Both the position numbers and the translations under genes were made by a program. Positions 1 to 7,951 of a stretch of 64,000 bases of DNA are shown piece by piece. The notes beneath the pieces were generated by a model. The model searched no databases. It worked only from the letters and a program-made list of their open reading frames with translations, and was not told where the DNA came from. Source of the DNA: Methanocorpusculum vombati (GTDB lineage: Archaea > Halobacteriota > Methanomicrobia > Methanomicrobiales > Methanocorpusculaceae); contig NZ_JAPTGC010000004.1 of assembly GCF_026891935.1 (NCBI RefSeq), forward strand, positions 62,001-126,000. Direction: 5' to 3'. Positions within the stretch are counted from its first letter, which is position 1. Each line of letters opens with the position of its first letter.

Positions 1-254
1 TTCACATCAGTCATTGTGTATTAGTTGCCCTCTGAGATTGTTAAGGTTGCGAGTTTTCCGGCGTTGTACCGAAATTCGTTATGGACTCCGCATGATCATC
101 ATTGATCAAATTTTGGCCCGCGATTCGCACGGGCTCTGCCGTGCTCGCCGCTCCGCGGGAAGCCGCGAAACACGTGTGTCTCCGGACTGGATGGACAACG
201 CCTCCTGCTGCGAAACCCTTATAGAGATCCCCGGCAGACATTCTCTCTGGAAAA
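1..254. other. Upstream non-coding segment
   Basis: No convincing gene is seen; open frames here have no recognisable domain and overlap the next gene in another frame. A possible archaeal TATA-like stretch (cttatag, about 218-225) lies roughly 30 bases ahead of the ATG at 255. That would fit a short-leader or leaderless transcript. The window may start inside an intergenic region. Confidence 0.4.
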
Positions 255-1424
255 ATGCCGCCCGCATCCCCTCTCATCTACCTCAACAATGCTGCCACCA
301 GCTGGCCCAAACCCTCCTGCGTGACCGAAGCGGTTGCCGCAGCTCTTGCTCTTCCTCCCTTCGGTTCCGGTCGGACGACCGGAACCGAAGGCCAGGATTA
401 CGCAACCCTCGCCCGCGAACGGCTCGCACATCTCCTCGGCGTCCCGGAACCCGGACACCTCATCTTCACCCACAACGCAACCGATTCGCTGAACATACTG
501 ATTCCGGGATTTCTTGCCGGTCACCCGGACAAACCTCACGTCCTCACCACCGCCCTTGACCACAACTCCGTACTTCGCCCCCTGCACGAATACGCCCGGG
601 CCGGCCGCATCCGGCTTGATATCGTCCCGTTCACCAACGCCTGCGTCACTCCCGAAGCGGTGGAGGCCGCCATCCGGCCCGACACAAAACTCATGGTCAT
701 GACCCACGCAAGTAACGTACTCGGTTCTGTTCAGAACATCCGGGCAATCGGTGAACTCCTCCACGATCACGGCATCTTCTTCCTCGTGGACGGAGCACAG
801 ACGGCAGGCCACGTACCGGTAACGCTGCGGGATCTGCCGGTCGATGCCTTCGTGTTTACCGGTCACAAAGGACTCTTCGGCATTCCCGGCACCGGAGGAT
901 TCTATCTGCGGGACCCGGACGCAGTCGAACCCGTTCGGTTCGGAGGAACGGGAACCAACTCCGTCTCGCTGTATCAGCCTCGGGAAATGCCGGACAGATT
1001 TGAATCCGGAACGCACAACTACCCCGGTCTTGCAGCACTTGCCGCAGGGGTTGCGTTTCTGGAACAGGAAGGAATTTCTGCCGTCGCCGAAAAGGCAAAA
1101 CGCCAGACGGCGGCCATCATTGCAGGTCTTGCGGACGCGGAAAACATCATCATCTACCACAAAACGCCCGACATCCCCGTAATAGCCGTAAACATTCAGG
1201 GGCTGGACAACGACGCGGCAGGATTCATCCTCGCCAGAGCCTATAATATTATTGTGCGGACCGGCCTCCACTGTGCCCCACTCGTACACAAAACAATCGA
1301 TGACGGTCAGGGCTGTATCCGCCTGAGTCTGTCCTATTTTACTACGGATGCCGAGTGTGAATCGGCAGTAAACGCACTTTTGGAGGTGGCAGAACATGCG
1401 CATTCTTCGTTCCATTCAGCATAA
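255..1424 (+). CDS. Class V aminotransferase, cysteine-desulfurase-like protein
   Basis: This is a PLP-dependent fold-type I enzyme of the cysteine desulfurase/selenocysteine lyase class, 389 aa. The N-terminus reads YLNNAATSWPKP, typical of the family. The PLP lysine is in TGHKGLFG near residue 203. Near the C-terminus RTGLHCAPLVHK carries the cysteine that relays persulfide in desulfurases. The likely role is release of sulfur (or selenium) from cysteine for Fe-S clusters or thiolation, in the cytoplasm. It resembles the stand-alone 'cysteine desulfurase family protein' group more than canonical IscS or SufS. The next gene starts inside its last codons, so the two are probably translationally coupled. 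Enzyme class is well supported; the exact substrate is inferred. Confidence 0.85.
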   Translation: MPPASPLIYLNNAATSWPKPSCVTEAVAAALALPPFGSGRTTGTEGQDYATLARERLAHLLGVPEPGHLIFTHNATDSLNILIPGFLAGHPDKPHVLTTALDHNSVLRPLHEYARAGRIRLDIVPFTNACVTPEAVEAAIRPDTKLMVMTHASNVLGSVQNIRAIGELLHDHGIFFLVDGAQTAGHVPVTLRDLPVDAFVFTGHKGLFGIPGTGGFYLRDPDAVEPVRFGGTGTNSVSLYQPREMPDRFESGTHNYPGLAALAAGVAFLEQEGISAVAEKAKRQTAAIIAGLADAENIIIYHKTPDIPVIAVNIQGLDNDAAGFILARAYNIIVRTGLHCAPLVHKTIDDGQGCIRLSLSYFTTDAECESAVNALLEVAEHAHSSFHSA

Positions 1425-1764
1425 GTACTGCGCGGACGGCTCGTTTATGAAAGAGTACCAGCTCAGCGAACCGGTAACCGCCGGATTTTTCCGGTATCTG
1501 GGTAACTTCGGAAAAGTGGAGTCGATGCCGGGTCTCGGCGGGGGATTTTATTCGTTCGAGCGGCCGGACTGGTTTTCGATCAAGGGGTTTGCGGGGGATA
1601 CGACGGTCGAAGTCAGGTTTAAACCACAGTCGATGGATATGACGGGGGATTTTCTGTTCTTTTTGTTCTCGTCATATCATGAGGAGGGAGTGGATCTGAC
1701 GGTTCTCAAGCGGCGGGAGCAGTCGCTTGCCGAACGGGTGCGGGTACATTTGTACGGGAAGTAA
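1396..1764 (+). CDS. Conserved-looking hypothetical protein, 122 aa
   Basis: I do not recognise the family. The start at 1396 follows a strong Shine-Dalgarno (ggaggtgg, 1383-1390) and overlaps the end of the upstream desulfurase-like gene by 29 bases; a second ATG at 1447 is possible. The protein is soluble, with no signal peptide or membrane segment, and has a glycine/aromatic stretch (MPGLGGGFYSFERPDW) near the middle. Coupling to the desulfurase-like gene suggests a related role, but no function can be read from the sequence. Confidence 0.65.
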   Translation: MRILRSIQHKYCADGSFMKEYQLSEPVTAGFFRYLGNFGKVESMPGLGGGFYSFERPDWFSIKGFAGDTTVEVRFKPQSMDMTGDFLFFLFSSYHEEGVDLTVLKRREQSLAERVRVHLYGK

Positions 1765-1774
1765 AACAAACCCA

Positions 1775-2722
1775 TCATGACCGCCGCGATCCTTTCTCCA
1801 CTCTCCGCAGCGCCGCCGTCATTCCGCTGCCGTACTGCATCGCCTTTTTTGGTTTCCACGCCAGATCCTCCGGAAGATACTTCGCCGCAACTTTGCGCAG
1901 CGCAATTTTTCGCAGATCGCCTGCGACCAGCTCATCCGCGGATAACCGCCGCGACGCCCGTACCACCCGCTCATCCATATAGGGCATCGAGTACCACACC
2001 CCGGAAATCCCGGCAGCTGTGGAATCACGGACACGCTGTGCCGCAAGCCCCGCAAAATCCGCATCCAGATCCGCACGGAGATCTACACTTCTGCCGTACC
2101 GGGAGTACCCGCCGAACAGCTCATCTGCTGCCTGACCGGTCAGAACCCGCTCCGCCCCGCAGGCTTTTGCGGTTCTGCCGATGAAGTACCCGGTCAGCGC
2201 AAGCTCCGTATCCATCCGCGACGCACCCGGCAGTGCCGCACGGACGAGCGGCAGCGCCTCGCAGAGATCCTCCTCCGTAATCTCGCAGACCGTAAGCGAA
2301 AGACCCAGCCGGTCGGCTGCATCCGCAGCAGCACAGAGATCATGCGACCCGGCAAACCCCACGGCAATGCAGGGAAGATCCGCAAAAACCGCAATCAGCG
2401 TTGAATCCACCCCGCCGGAAAGCGTGACGACCGAAGCTGTGCTTTGGTCGTCACACCGGAGACGGACAGCCTCCCGGATAGCATCTTCGAGCGGAAGATC
2501 CGGCACGTCCGGCACAATCCGCCACTCCTGTTCCGAAGAACGGATAACTCCCGGCGGAATATCTCCCGGCATGATACCGTACCGGTCGCGGGCAGTGAAC
2601 CGATCGGTTCCAAGAACAAACTCACCCCCGCAGCGGCAGAGCCGCTCAGGGGTGAGTTCTGCAATCTCGTCGGCTCCGAGAACACGTCCCTGCTCCTCGA
2701 CCCAGCCGCGGAACTGCATCAA
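1775..2722 (-). CDS. Asparagine-synthase C-terminal-domain protein lacking the glutaminase domain
   Basis: A PP-loop ATP pyrophosphatase of the asparagine synthetase C-terminal type, 315 aa. The ATP-binding signature SGGVDST lies near residue 105, and LTGQAADELFGGYSRYG and WKPKKAMQYGSG are typical of the synthetase domain. The usual N-terminal glutamine amidotransferase domain (about 200 residues with a leading catalytic Cys) is absent, replaced by about 90 residues. It should therefore use free ammonia or another amine; the product may not be asparagine. Its start overlaps the stop of the small upstream gene by 4 bases (ATGA). The family call is firm; the reaction is unknown. Confidence 0.8.
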   Translation of the reverse strand: MMQFRGWVEEQGRVLGADEIAELTPERLCRCGGEFVLGTDRFTARDRYGIMPGDIPPGVIRSSEQEWRIVPDVPDLPLEDAIREAVRLRCDDQSTASVVTLSGGVDSTLIAVFADLPCIAVGFAGSHDLCAAADAADRLGLSLTVCEITEEDLCEALPLVRAALPGASRMDTELALTGYFIGRTAKACGAERVLTGQAADELFGGYSRYGRSVDLRADLDADFAGLAAQRVRDSTAAGISGVWYSMPYMDERVVRASRRLSADELVAGDLRKIALRKVAAKYLPEDLAWKPKKAMQYGSGMTAALRRVEKGSRRS

Positions 2723-2925
2723 TACCCCCGCGAAAGAACTTCCAGCTCATCACGGATACAGCTGCGGATCATCTTCTCAAGGGCTTTGGGATCAAGCGGC
2801 TTTTCTGAACTCTGCTGTGCGGTAATCCGGGCATTCATCGCACGGATACCCTCACTCACCGTTTTCCCGTACTGTAAACAGAGGGCAATTGCATCCTCAT
2901 CAACGCGGATAACTCTGGAAGGCAT
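2719..2925 (-). CDS. Small putative ribbon-helix-helix protein
   Basis: A 68-aa protein translated just ahead of, and overlapping by 4 bases, the asparagine-synthase-like gene. The first half (SRVIRVDEDA..., then YGKTVSEGIRAMNARI) looks like the strand-helix-helix of RHH DNA-binding proteins, with TVSEGIR at the usual start of the second helix. The second half is charged and helical and could oligomerise. The start is set by ATG 2925; a TATA-like tatatcc (minus strand, about 2954-2960) lies 30 bases upstream and abuts the first of three palindromes. It could be an autoregulator of this two-gene operon; that role is inferred. Confidence 0.6.
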   Translation of the reverse strand: MPSRVIRVDEDAIALCLQYGKTVSEGIRAMNARITAQQSSEKPLDPKALEKMIRSCIRDELEVLSRGY

Positions 2926-2960
2926 ATGTGTACTTTCTTTCGGCGGTCAGAAGGGATATA

Positions 2961-3040
2961 TGTTACAGATTGTAACATGCAGATCGGGAGGATGTTACAA
3001 ATTGTAACGTAGTCGGAAAGGACTGTTACAAATTGTAACA
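2961..3040. promoter_or_regulatory. Three phased palindromic operators
   Basis: Three near-identical 17-bp palindromes lie between the divergent genes: 2961-2977 (tgttacagattgtaaca), 2993-3009 (last base changed) and 3024-3040 (tgttacaaattgtaaca, perfect apart from its centre). Their centres are 32 and 31 bp apart, about three helical turns, so bound proteins would sit on one face of the DNA. The first site abuts the TATA-like box of the minus-strand operon, so that operon is the likelier target; the plus-strand transporter may share control. Confidence 0.75.
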
Positions 3041-3151
3041 GACAGGGGTGTCACTCTATGTTCAACATCTTCATTCCTTCTCCGACAATAGTACTTAGGC
3101 GGATCTGTGCAGCACCACGCAGCAGTACAGACGATAGAGCTGAAAACCCCA

Positions 3152-4870
3152 ATGAACACCCATCGCTTACTATCCCTCTTCCCTCTCGGACTGATTACCG
3201 CCGCCGTACTCCTGAAAAACACCATCCTCGGAATCCTCGGCTGTCTGTTCCTGCTGGCACTCATCCTCTTTCTTCAGACCAAACGACAGTCACCCTGCCT
3301 TCCCCCGTTCCCCGCTCCCGCCGACCCTGTCGAACTCCGCCGGACAATCCTCCGGACCCTGAACGCCGGAAAATCCGGCAGCATCCCGGAAGAAAACCTG
3401 GACGCCGCAATTCAGACAGTTCTGCAAACCTGGACCCCCATCCGGGAAAAACACCCCCTCACCTGTCAAATAAGCAGACACCTGCGGCAGCCGCAGATCA
3501 CCCTCATCCTCCCCGGCAAAAAAACCAACCCTCTCATTCTCCCTGAATCAGAGGAAACCTCTGGGGAACCCCTCTTCCAAACCGCCGCTCTTCTGGCATC
3601 CTACCAGTACCGCAACGGAGAAAACCGCCTGACACTCCGGCAGGCACGAAAAAAACCTGCCCCCTACCTCCCGCTGCTCTGCGCAGCCACTGCCGGCATA
3701 ACAGCCGGACTCCTCTGCCGGTACGGCCTCCCTGCCGAAACCGTCTCCGATCTCCGGAATCTCATTCTCACCCCCTTGTTCGACACCTTTCTTGAAATAC
3801 TGATTGTCATCGCCCTGCCGATGATCTTCCTCTCCCTCATCGTAAGCCTTGCCGGCTTTGGGACCATCGAACGATTCCGCACAATTGGCACCACCATACT
3901 TACCCGGTATCTCCTGCGAATCATCCTCGCACTCGGAATTGCCCTGGTACTCTGCCTGCCGTTTGTCCCCCTCTCCCTTGGAAGCGGCTTGTCGGGCGGA
4001 GGAGAATTTCAGTCCCTCTTCGGTCTGTTCCTCTCGATCATTCCGTCCAGTCTGTTCACCCCCTTCACCGACCGGCATCCGCTCCAGATCATCTTCCTTG
4101 CACTCCTGTTCGGCTATGTGATTCTCCTGATCCACCGATCGATTCCTGCCATAATTACCCTTCTGGACCAGGCAGATCATCTGATGCAGCAGGTCATGAC
4201 AAAAATTGTTCTGGTTCTGCCGGTCTTCATCTTCCTGAGTATGTTCCGGCTCATTCTGACCGATCAGGATTTTGGCGGGCTTGGCCTGCTGGTTCTCCTT
4301 ATCCTGATCTGTCATGTGATTCATCTGGCCGTTATGGGCGCTGAAGTGTCGATCCTCCGAAAAATTTCCCCCCTGACATTGATCCGAAAACTGTTCCCGT
4401 CCTTTCTGATCTCCCTAACAACTGCATCTTCCGCTGCGGTATTGCCGATAAATATGCGGGTGTGTCAGGACCAGTGCGGGATTTCCCGCAAACTGGCGGA
4501 CTTTGGTGTCCCGCTCGGCACGGCATTTTCCCGTGCCGGTATTGCGACCGAGTATTTCTGTGTGAGCCTGTTTATGGCAGCGTATTTTGGCGTGCCTATC
4601 TCAATTTCCTGGCTGATTATTGCGGTGATCGTCGTGTTTCTTGTTTCGATTGCAGGGGTTCCGGTTCCGTGCGGGAATCTGATTAATTATCCGATTGTGT
4701 TTTCCCAGCTGGGTATTCCCCTGGATGCTATGGCGTTTGCCATTGTGATTGCCGTGGTTATGGATTATATGAATACTGTCGTGAATATGGTTGCGGTACC
4801 GATCGATATGATCCAGTCAGCGGCAAAGCTGGATATGCTGGATGAGGGAAGACTGAAGGCTGATCGATAA
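3152..4870 (+). CDS. DAACS-family (dicarboxylate/amino acid:cation symporter-like) membrane protein with N-terminal extension
   Basis: The protein is 572 aa from the ATG at 3152; a GTG at 3107 would add 15 residues. Two N-terminal membrane segments are followed by a soluble stretch (roughly 45-165), then a polytopic core resembling glutamate/dicarboxylate symporters. Core features include TTASSAAVLPINMR (compare the family's serine-rich SSxxTLP hairpin) and DYMNTVVNM near the end (compare the D...N motif). The NMDGT motif of classical members is replaced by FSRAGIAT, so the ligand may differ. At about 570 residues it is well over the usual 400-430. Its upstream region holds the three palindromes at 2961-3040. 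Fold fairly sure; substrate unknown. Confidence 0.7.
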   Translation: MNTHRLLSLFPLGLITAAVLLKNTILGILGCLFLLALILFLQTKRQSPCLPPFPAPADPVELRRTILRTLNAGKSGSIPEENLDAAIQTVLQTWTPIREKHPLTCQISRHLRQPQITLILPGKKTNPLILPESEETSGEPLFQTAALLASYQYRNGENRLTLRQARKKPAPYLPLLCAATAGITAGLLCRYGLPAETVSDLRNLILTPLFDTFLEILIVIALPMIFLSLIVSLAGFGTIERFRTIGTTILTRYLLRIILALGIALVLCLPFVPLSLGSGLSGGGEFQSLFGLFLSIIPSSLFTPFTDRHPLQIIFLALLFGYVILLIHRSIPAIITLLDQADHLMQQVMTKIVLVLPVFIFLSMFRLILTDQDFGGLGLLVLLILICHVIHLAVMGAEVSILRKISPLTLIRKLFPSFLISLTTASSAAVLPINMRVCQDQCGISRKLADFGVPLGTAFSRAGIATEYFCVSLFMAAYFGVPISISWLIIAVIVVFLVSIAGVPVPCGNLINYPIVFSQLGIPLDAMAFAIVIAVVMDYMNTVVNMVAVPIDMIQSAAKLDMLDEGRLKADR

Positions 4871-4914
4871 CTCCGGTATTTTTCCGGTCACCGCTCCTCC
4901 CAAAAAAAGAAAAG

Positions 4915-6258
4915 TTAGAGAGTACAGTAGGTCACCAGCTTGCGGATCAGATTGTCCACCTGAACCTCTGCAAGGCCGATATATGCATCCGGATTCAGCA
5001 GACTCACCAGCTCCTCTGCTGAGACATACTTCACCACATCCTGTTTTGCCGAAAGAATATCGGCCAGCGGTTTTCCTGCCGCAAGCGCTTCCATGCTGCT
5101 TTCGCGGATAATTTCGTGGGCGTCCTGCCGCGGCATACCGCGGCGGGTCAGTTCGATCATCACCGACTCTGCGAGAGTGATGCCGTGCAGCATCAGAAGA
5201 TTCCGGCGTACGTTCTCCTCTTTGATCACCAGGTTTTCCAGAACATTTGTCATCAGTTTCAGGCAGTGATCGCAGAGGATCGTGGCTTCAGGGAAGGTGA
5301 TTCGTTCGCAGGAGGAGTTCGTCAGATCCCGCTCGTCCCAGAGCGTGTTGTTCAGCAGTGCGGGTTCTACCATTGCCCGGACAATCCGGGAAAGACCGCC
5401 GACCTGTTCACTCTTGATCGGGTTTCTCTTGTGCGGCATGGTGGAGGATCCCACCTGTTTTTTGCCGAACGCTTCTTCCACTTCGCCGATCTCGGTACGC
5501 TGCAGCGACCGGATTTCGATACCGATCTTGTCCAGTGTGGTTGCGATGTTTGCCAGCATGAAGATGTACTCTGCATACCGGTCCCGGGCAATGACCTGGC
5601 TGGACACGTCAACCGATCCGATCTCCAGATACTTCATCATCGCGGCCTGGACTTCGATTCCATGGTCACCCATTGCGGCCATGGTGCCAACCGCTCCTGT
5701 CATCTGACCGACCACCGCACGCGGACGAATCTCCCGCAGACGGTCGATGTGGCGGGCAACTTCCGATGCCCAGATTGCAAACCGCAGACCATAGGTTGTG
5801 GGAACTCCCTGCTGGCCGTGGGTTCTTGCGGCGCAGACGAGGCTTTTTGTTGTTCCGGCACGGTCCAGCAGAACGGATACGAGGGCAACGAGTTTCTTTT
5901 CCAGGGTGTCAAACGCATCCTTCAGCTGTAAGCCGGTTGCGGTGTCCAGAATATCATTCGAGGTTGCACCATAGTGAATCCAGCGCCCGGCATCACCACA
6001 GACTTCGGAGATTGCTTTGATCATCGCCATGGTGTCATGGTTGATCTCGGCTTCGATCTCTTTGGCACGTACGAGGGAGGCGGAAAGAGCGTTCTGTTCG
6101 ATGACTTTTGCATCTTCAGCTGGGATCATCCCGATCTCTGCTTCAGCATGGGCAAGTGCAATCTCTGCACGGACAAGACAGGTAAAACGATGCTCTTCAC
6201 TCCAGATGCTGCGCATCTCCGGAGTACCATACCGGTAATCGATCGGATGAATTGCCAT
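4915..6258 (-). CDS. purB: Adenylosuccinate lyase
   Basis: Catalyses two fumarate-releasing steps of purine synthesis (SAICAR to AICAR and adenylosuccinate to AMP) in the cytoplasm. The signature GSSTMPHKRNP is present near residue 260, with the helical fumarase/aspartase-superfamily body and an N-terminus MAIHPIDYRYGTPEM typical of archaeal PurB. I start at ATG 6258 (447 aa, normal length); an upstream in-frame start at 6396 would add 46 residues unlike the family. It is flanked by a convergent transporter gene and an unrelated small gene, so it is probably monocistronic. Confidence 0.93.
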   Translation of the reverse strand: MAIHPIDYRYGTPEMRSIWSEEHRFTCLVRAEIALAHAEAEIGMIPAEDAKVIEQNALSASLVRAKEIEAEINHDTMAMIKAISEVCGDAGRWIHYGATSNDILDTATGLQLKDAFDTLEKKLVALVSVLLDRAGTTKSLVCAARTHGQQGVPTTYGLRFAIWASEVARHIDRLREIRPRAVVGQMTGAVGTMAAMGDHGIEVQAAMMKYLEIGSVDVSSQVIARDRYAEYIFMLANIATTLDKIGIEIRSLQRTEIGEVEEAFGKKQVGSSTMPHKRNPIKSEQVGGLSRIVRAMVEPALLNNTLWDERDLTNSSCERITFPEATILCDHCLKLMTNVLENLVIKEENVRRNLLMLHGITLAESVMIELTRRGMPRQDAHEIIRESSMEALAAGKPLADILSAKQDVVKYVSAEELVSLLNPDAYIGLAEVQVDNLIRKLVTYCTL

Positions 6259-6474
6259 AAGTGAGAAAAGTATTGGTGCTGGGGAGATATGAAAGGTCTT
6301 ATTCGGCGAATGTCTGAAAAAATTTTGTCTGACGGGATCAGAGTATCCATCGTCAAAACCCTCATGATGCCTGATGTCTATTGAGTGTGCTGGCAATTGA
6401 AAAAGAATGCTGAATCTGATCTCTTGAGAAGGGTTTGGTTTTGAAACAGTTTTTGTTTCAAAACTCTGCGGAAA

Positions 6475-6870
6475 TTATGGGTGTTCGTCTTCGTTCTGCC
6501 GCGTGGTATTGTTCAGGAGTTTTTTGATGACTGCATCCTGCTGTTCGATTCGTTCCTGCAGGAGCCGGATGCGGGCGTCTTTTTCTTCAAGAATCCGGTC
6601 AAGATAGGTGATACGTTCCTCACAGTGTTTTTGGGAGTTCTCCAGCAGCTCTTCACGCAAAACGAGTTCTTTTCGGATTGTTTCGATCTGCTGCTGCATC
6701 TGTGCAGGGTTTCCGTCAACGGACATCCAGTAATCTATGGCGCTGCGGACAAAGTCGATTTTTTTCCCGCCGTGCTGATCCATGTAGTTATAAAAATTCT
6801 GAATATATTCTGATCCCAGACGGAAGTTCAGCTTTTCGGGCGGATATTTCTTGCGAGTTTCTCCTTCCAT
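6475..6870 (-). CDS. Putative RHH-coiled-coil DNA-binding protein
   Basis: A 131-aa soluble protein. Residues about 12-50 (KLNFRLGSEYIQNFYNYM, then KKIDFVRSAIDYWM) have the strand-helix-helix spacing of ribbon-helix-helix proteins. Residues 58-120 form an almost uninterrupted heptad-rich coiled coil (QQIETIRKELVLREELLEN and onward), followed by a short polar tail. That architecture suggests a dimeric DNA-binding protein with a long oligomerisation arm. A TATA-like gatatag lies about 30 bases upstream and a palindrome with TGGGTGT half-sites at 6932-6959. No family name can be assigned. Confidence 0.6.
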   Translation of the reverse strand: MEGETRKKYPPEKLNFRLGSEYIQNFYNYMDQHGGKKIDFVRSAIDYWMSVDGNPAQMQQQIETIRKELVLREELLENSQKHCEERITYLDRILEEKDARIRLLQERIEQQDAVIKKLLNNTTRQNEDEHP

Positions 6871-6931
6871 CTTTGTCTCGTGTACTCATTTAGAACCGGA
6901 ATCTATATCTCTGTGGGTGTTGCATACATTC

Positions 6932-6959
6932 TTATTGGTGTCTAAAATACACCCAATAA
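6932..6959. promoter_or_regulatory. Inverted repeat upstream of the coiled-coil gene
   Basis: A 28-bp imperfect palindrome: left arm ttattggtgt, right arm acacccaataa, around an AT-rich centre. A further direct TGGGTGT half-site is at 6914-6920. It lies just upstream of the TATA-like box of the 6475-6870 gene, about 60 bases before its start, so it may bind that gene's own product. This is inferred from position and symmetry only. Confidence 0.45.
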
Positions 6960-7070
6960 ACCCCCATATATGTGTTTAGTGGTACGTCGATATGTTGCGA
7001 GAAACTGCCGGAAACGGAAAAATAATGCTGCAACTCCCAAAACAGGAAACATGCGGCAGGGAAGACAGCT

Positions 7071-7949
7071 ATGCGTGATGCAGTTTCTTTACCCAAAAGT
7101 CTCCTCAGACTTATGCGTCCGAAGCAGTGGGTGAAGAACGGATTTATTTTTGCGCCGCTGTTGTTTTCGGGCAGTTTGTTTGATCCGGATCTGTTTCTCC
7201 TCTGCTGTGTCGGCTGTGTTTTGTTCAGTCTTGCGGCAAGCTGTGTCTATATTCTGAATGATGTTGTGGACAGGGAAAAGGATCGTCTGCATCCGAAGAA
7301 GTGCCGGAGGCCGATTGCGAGTGGGGCTGTTTCTGTTACGCAGGCATGTCTGCTTCTTGGCGTGCTCGTTGGTATTTCCTTTGCAGTGAGTCTGTACCTG
7401 AACATTTTGTTTGCGCTGGTGCTTGCGACCTACTTCTGTTTCAATCTCGCGTACTCGTTTGTGCTGAAGCACATTCCGATTGTGGACGTGATGAGTGTTG
7501 CAGCGATGTACGTATTCCGGATTGTTGCGGGAGCAGTGATTATCGGATGTTATACGATCTCACCGTGGATTATTGTGTGTACATTTTTTGTTTCTCTGCT
7601 GATTGCGGTACAGAAACGGAAAGGAGAACTTGCCGCGGTGACCTCCGGAAAAGCTGAAGGGAGAACGGTTTTGCAGAAGTACACGCCGTCACTTCTCCGC
7701 GATATGGCCGTCACCTTAGGGGCGGTAACGATTACGGCGTACTGTTTGTACACCTTCCAGTCACAGACATCCCACTATATGCTGCTGACGATTCCTTTTG
7801 TGATCTTTGGTCTTCTCCGGTATCAGTTCCTGACAGGGACTACGGATGTGGGAGAGACACCGGAGGAGATTGTGCTGAAGGATAAGCCCATGGTTGCGGA
7901 TCTGGGGTTGTGGGTTCTGGTCTGTATCGGCATTTTGTATCTGGTGTGA
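7071..7949 (+). CDS. UbiA-family prenyltransferase, decaprenyl-phosphate phosphoribosyltransferase-like
   Basis: An integral membrane protein of 292 aa with about eight hydrophobic segments. The first Asp-rich motif NDVVDREKDRLHPKK followed by CRRPIASG matches the DPPR-synthase branch of UbiA proteins (bacterial Rv3806c type), and the N-terminus MRPKQWVKNGFIFAPLLFSG is also typical of that branch. These enzymes transfer phosphoribose from PRPP to a polyprenyl phosphate. The next gene begins 2 bases after its stop, and it leads a four-gene operon of membrane and sugar-processing proteins. The subfamily call rests on motif recall; other isoprenoid acceptors are possible. Confidence 0.8.
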   Translation: MRDAVSLPKSLLRLMRPKQWVKNGFIFAPLLFSGSLFDPDLFLLCCVGCVLFSLAASCVYILNDVVDREKDRLHPKKCRRPIASGAVSVTQACLLLGVLVGISFAVSLYLNILFALVLATYFCFNLAYSFVLKHIPIVDVMSVAAMYVFRIVAGAVIIGCYTISPWIIVCTFFVSLLIAVQKRKGELAAVTSGKAEGRTVLQKYTPSLLRDMAVTLGAVTITAYCLYTFQSQTSHYMLLTIPFVIFGLLRYQFLTGTTDVGETPEEIVLKDKPMVADLGLWVLVCIGILYLV

Positions 7950-7951
7950 GA

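Noticed and set aside
219-1415. Long minus-strand open frame of about 398 codons
   Set aside because: It lies exactly opposite the class V aminotransferase gene, whose motifs are unmistakable. The minus frame has no recognisable domain, so it is a shadow.
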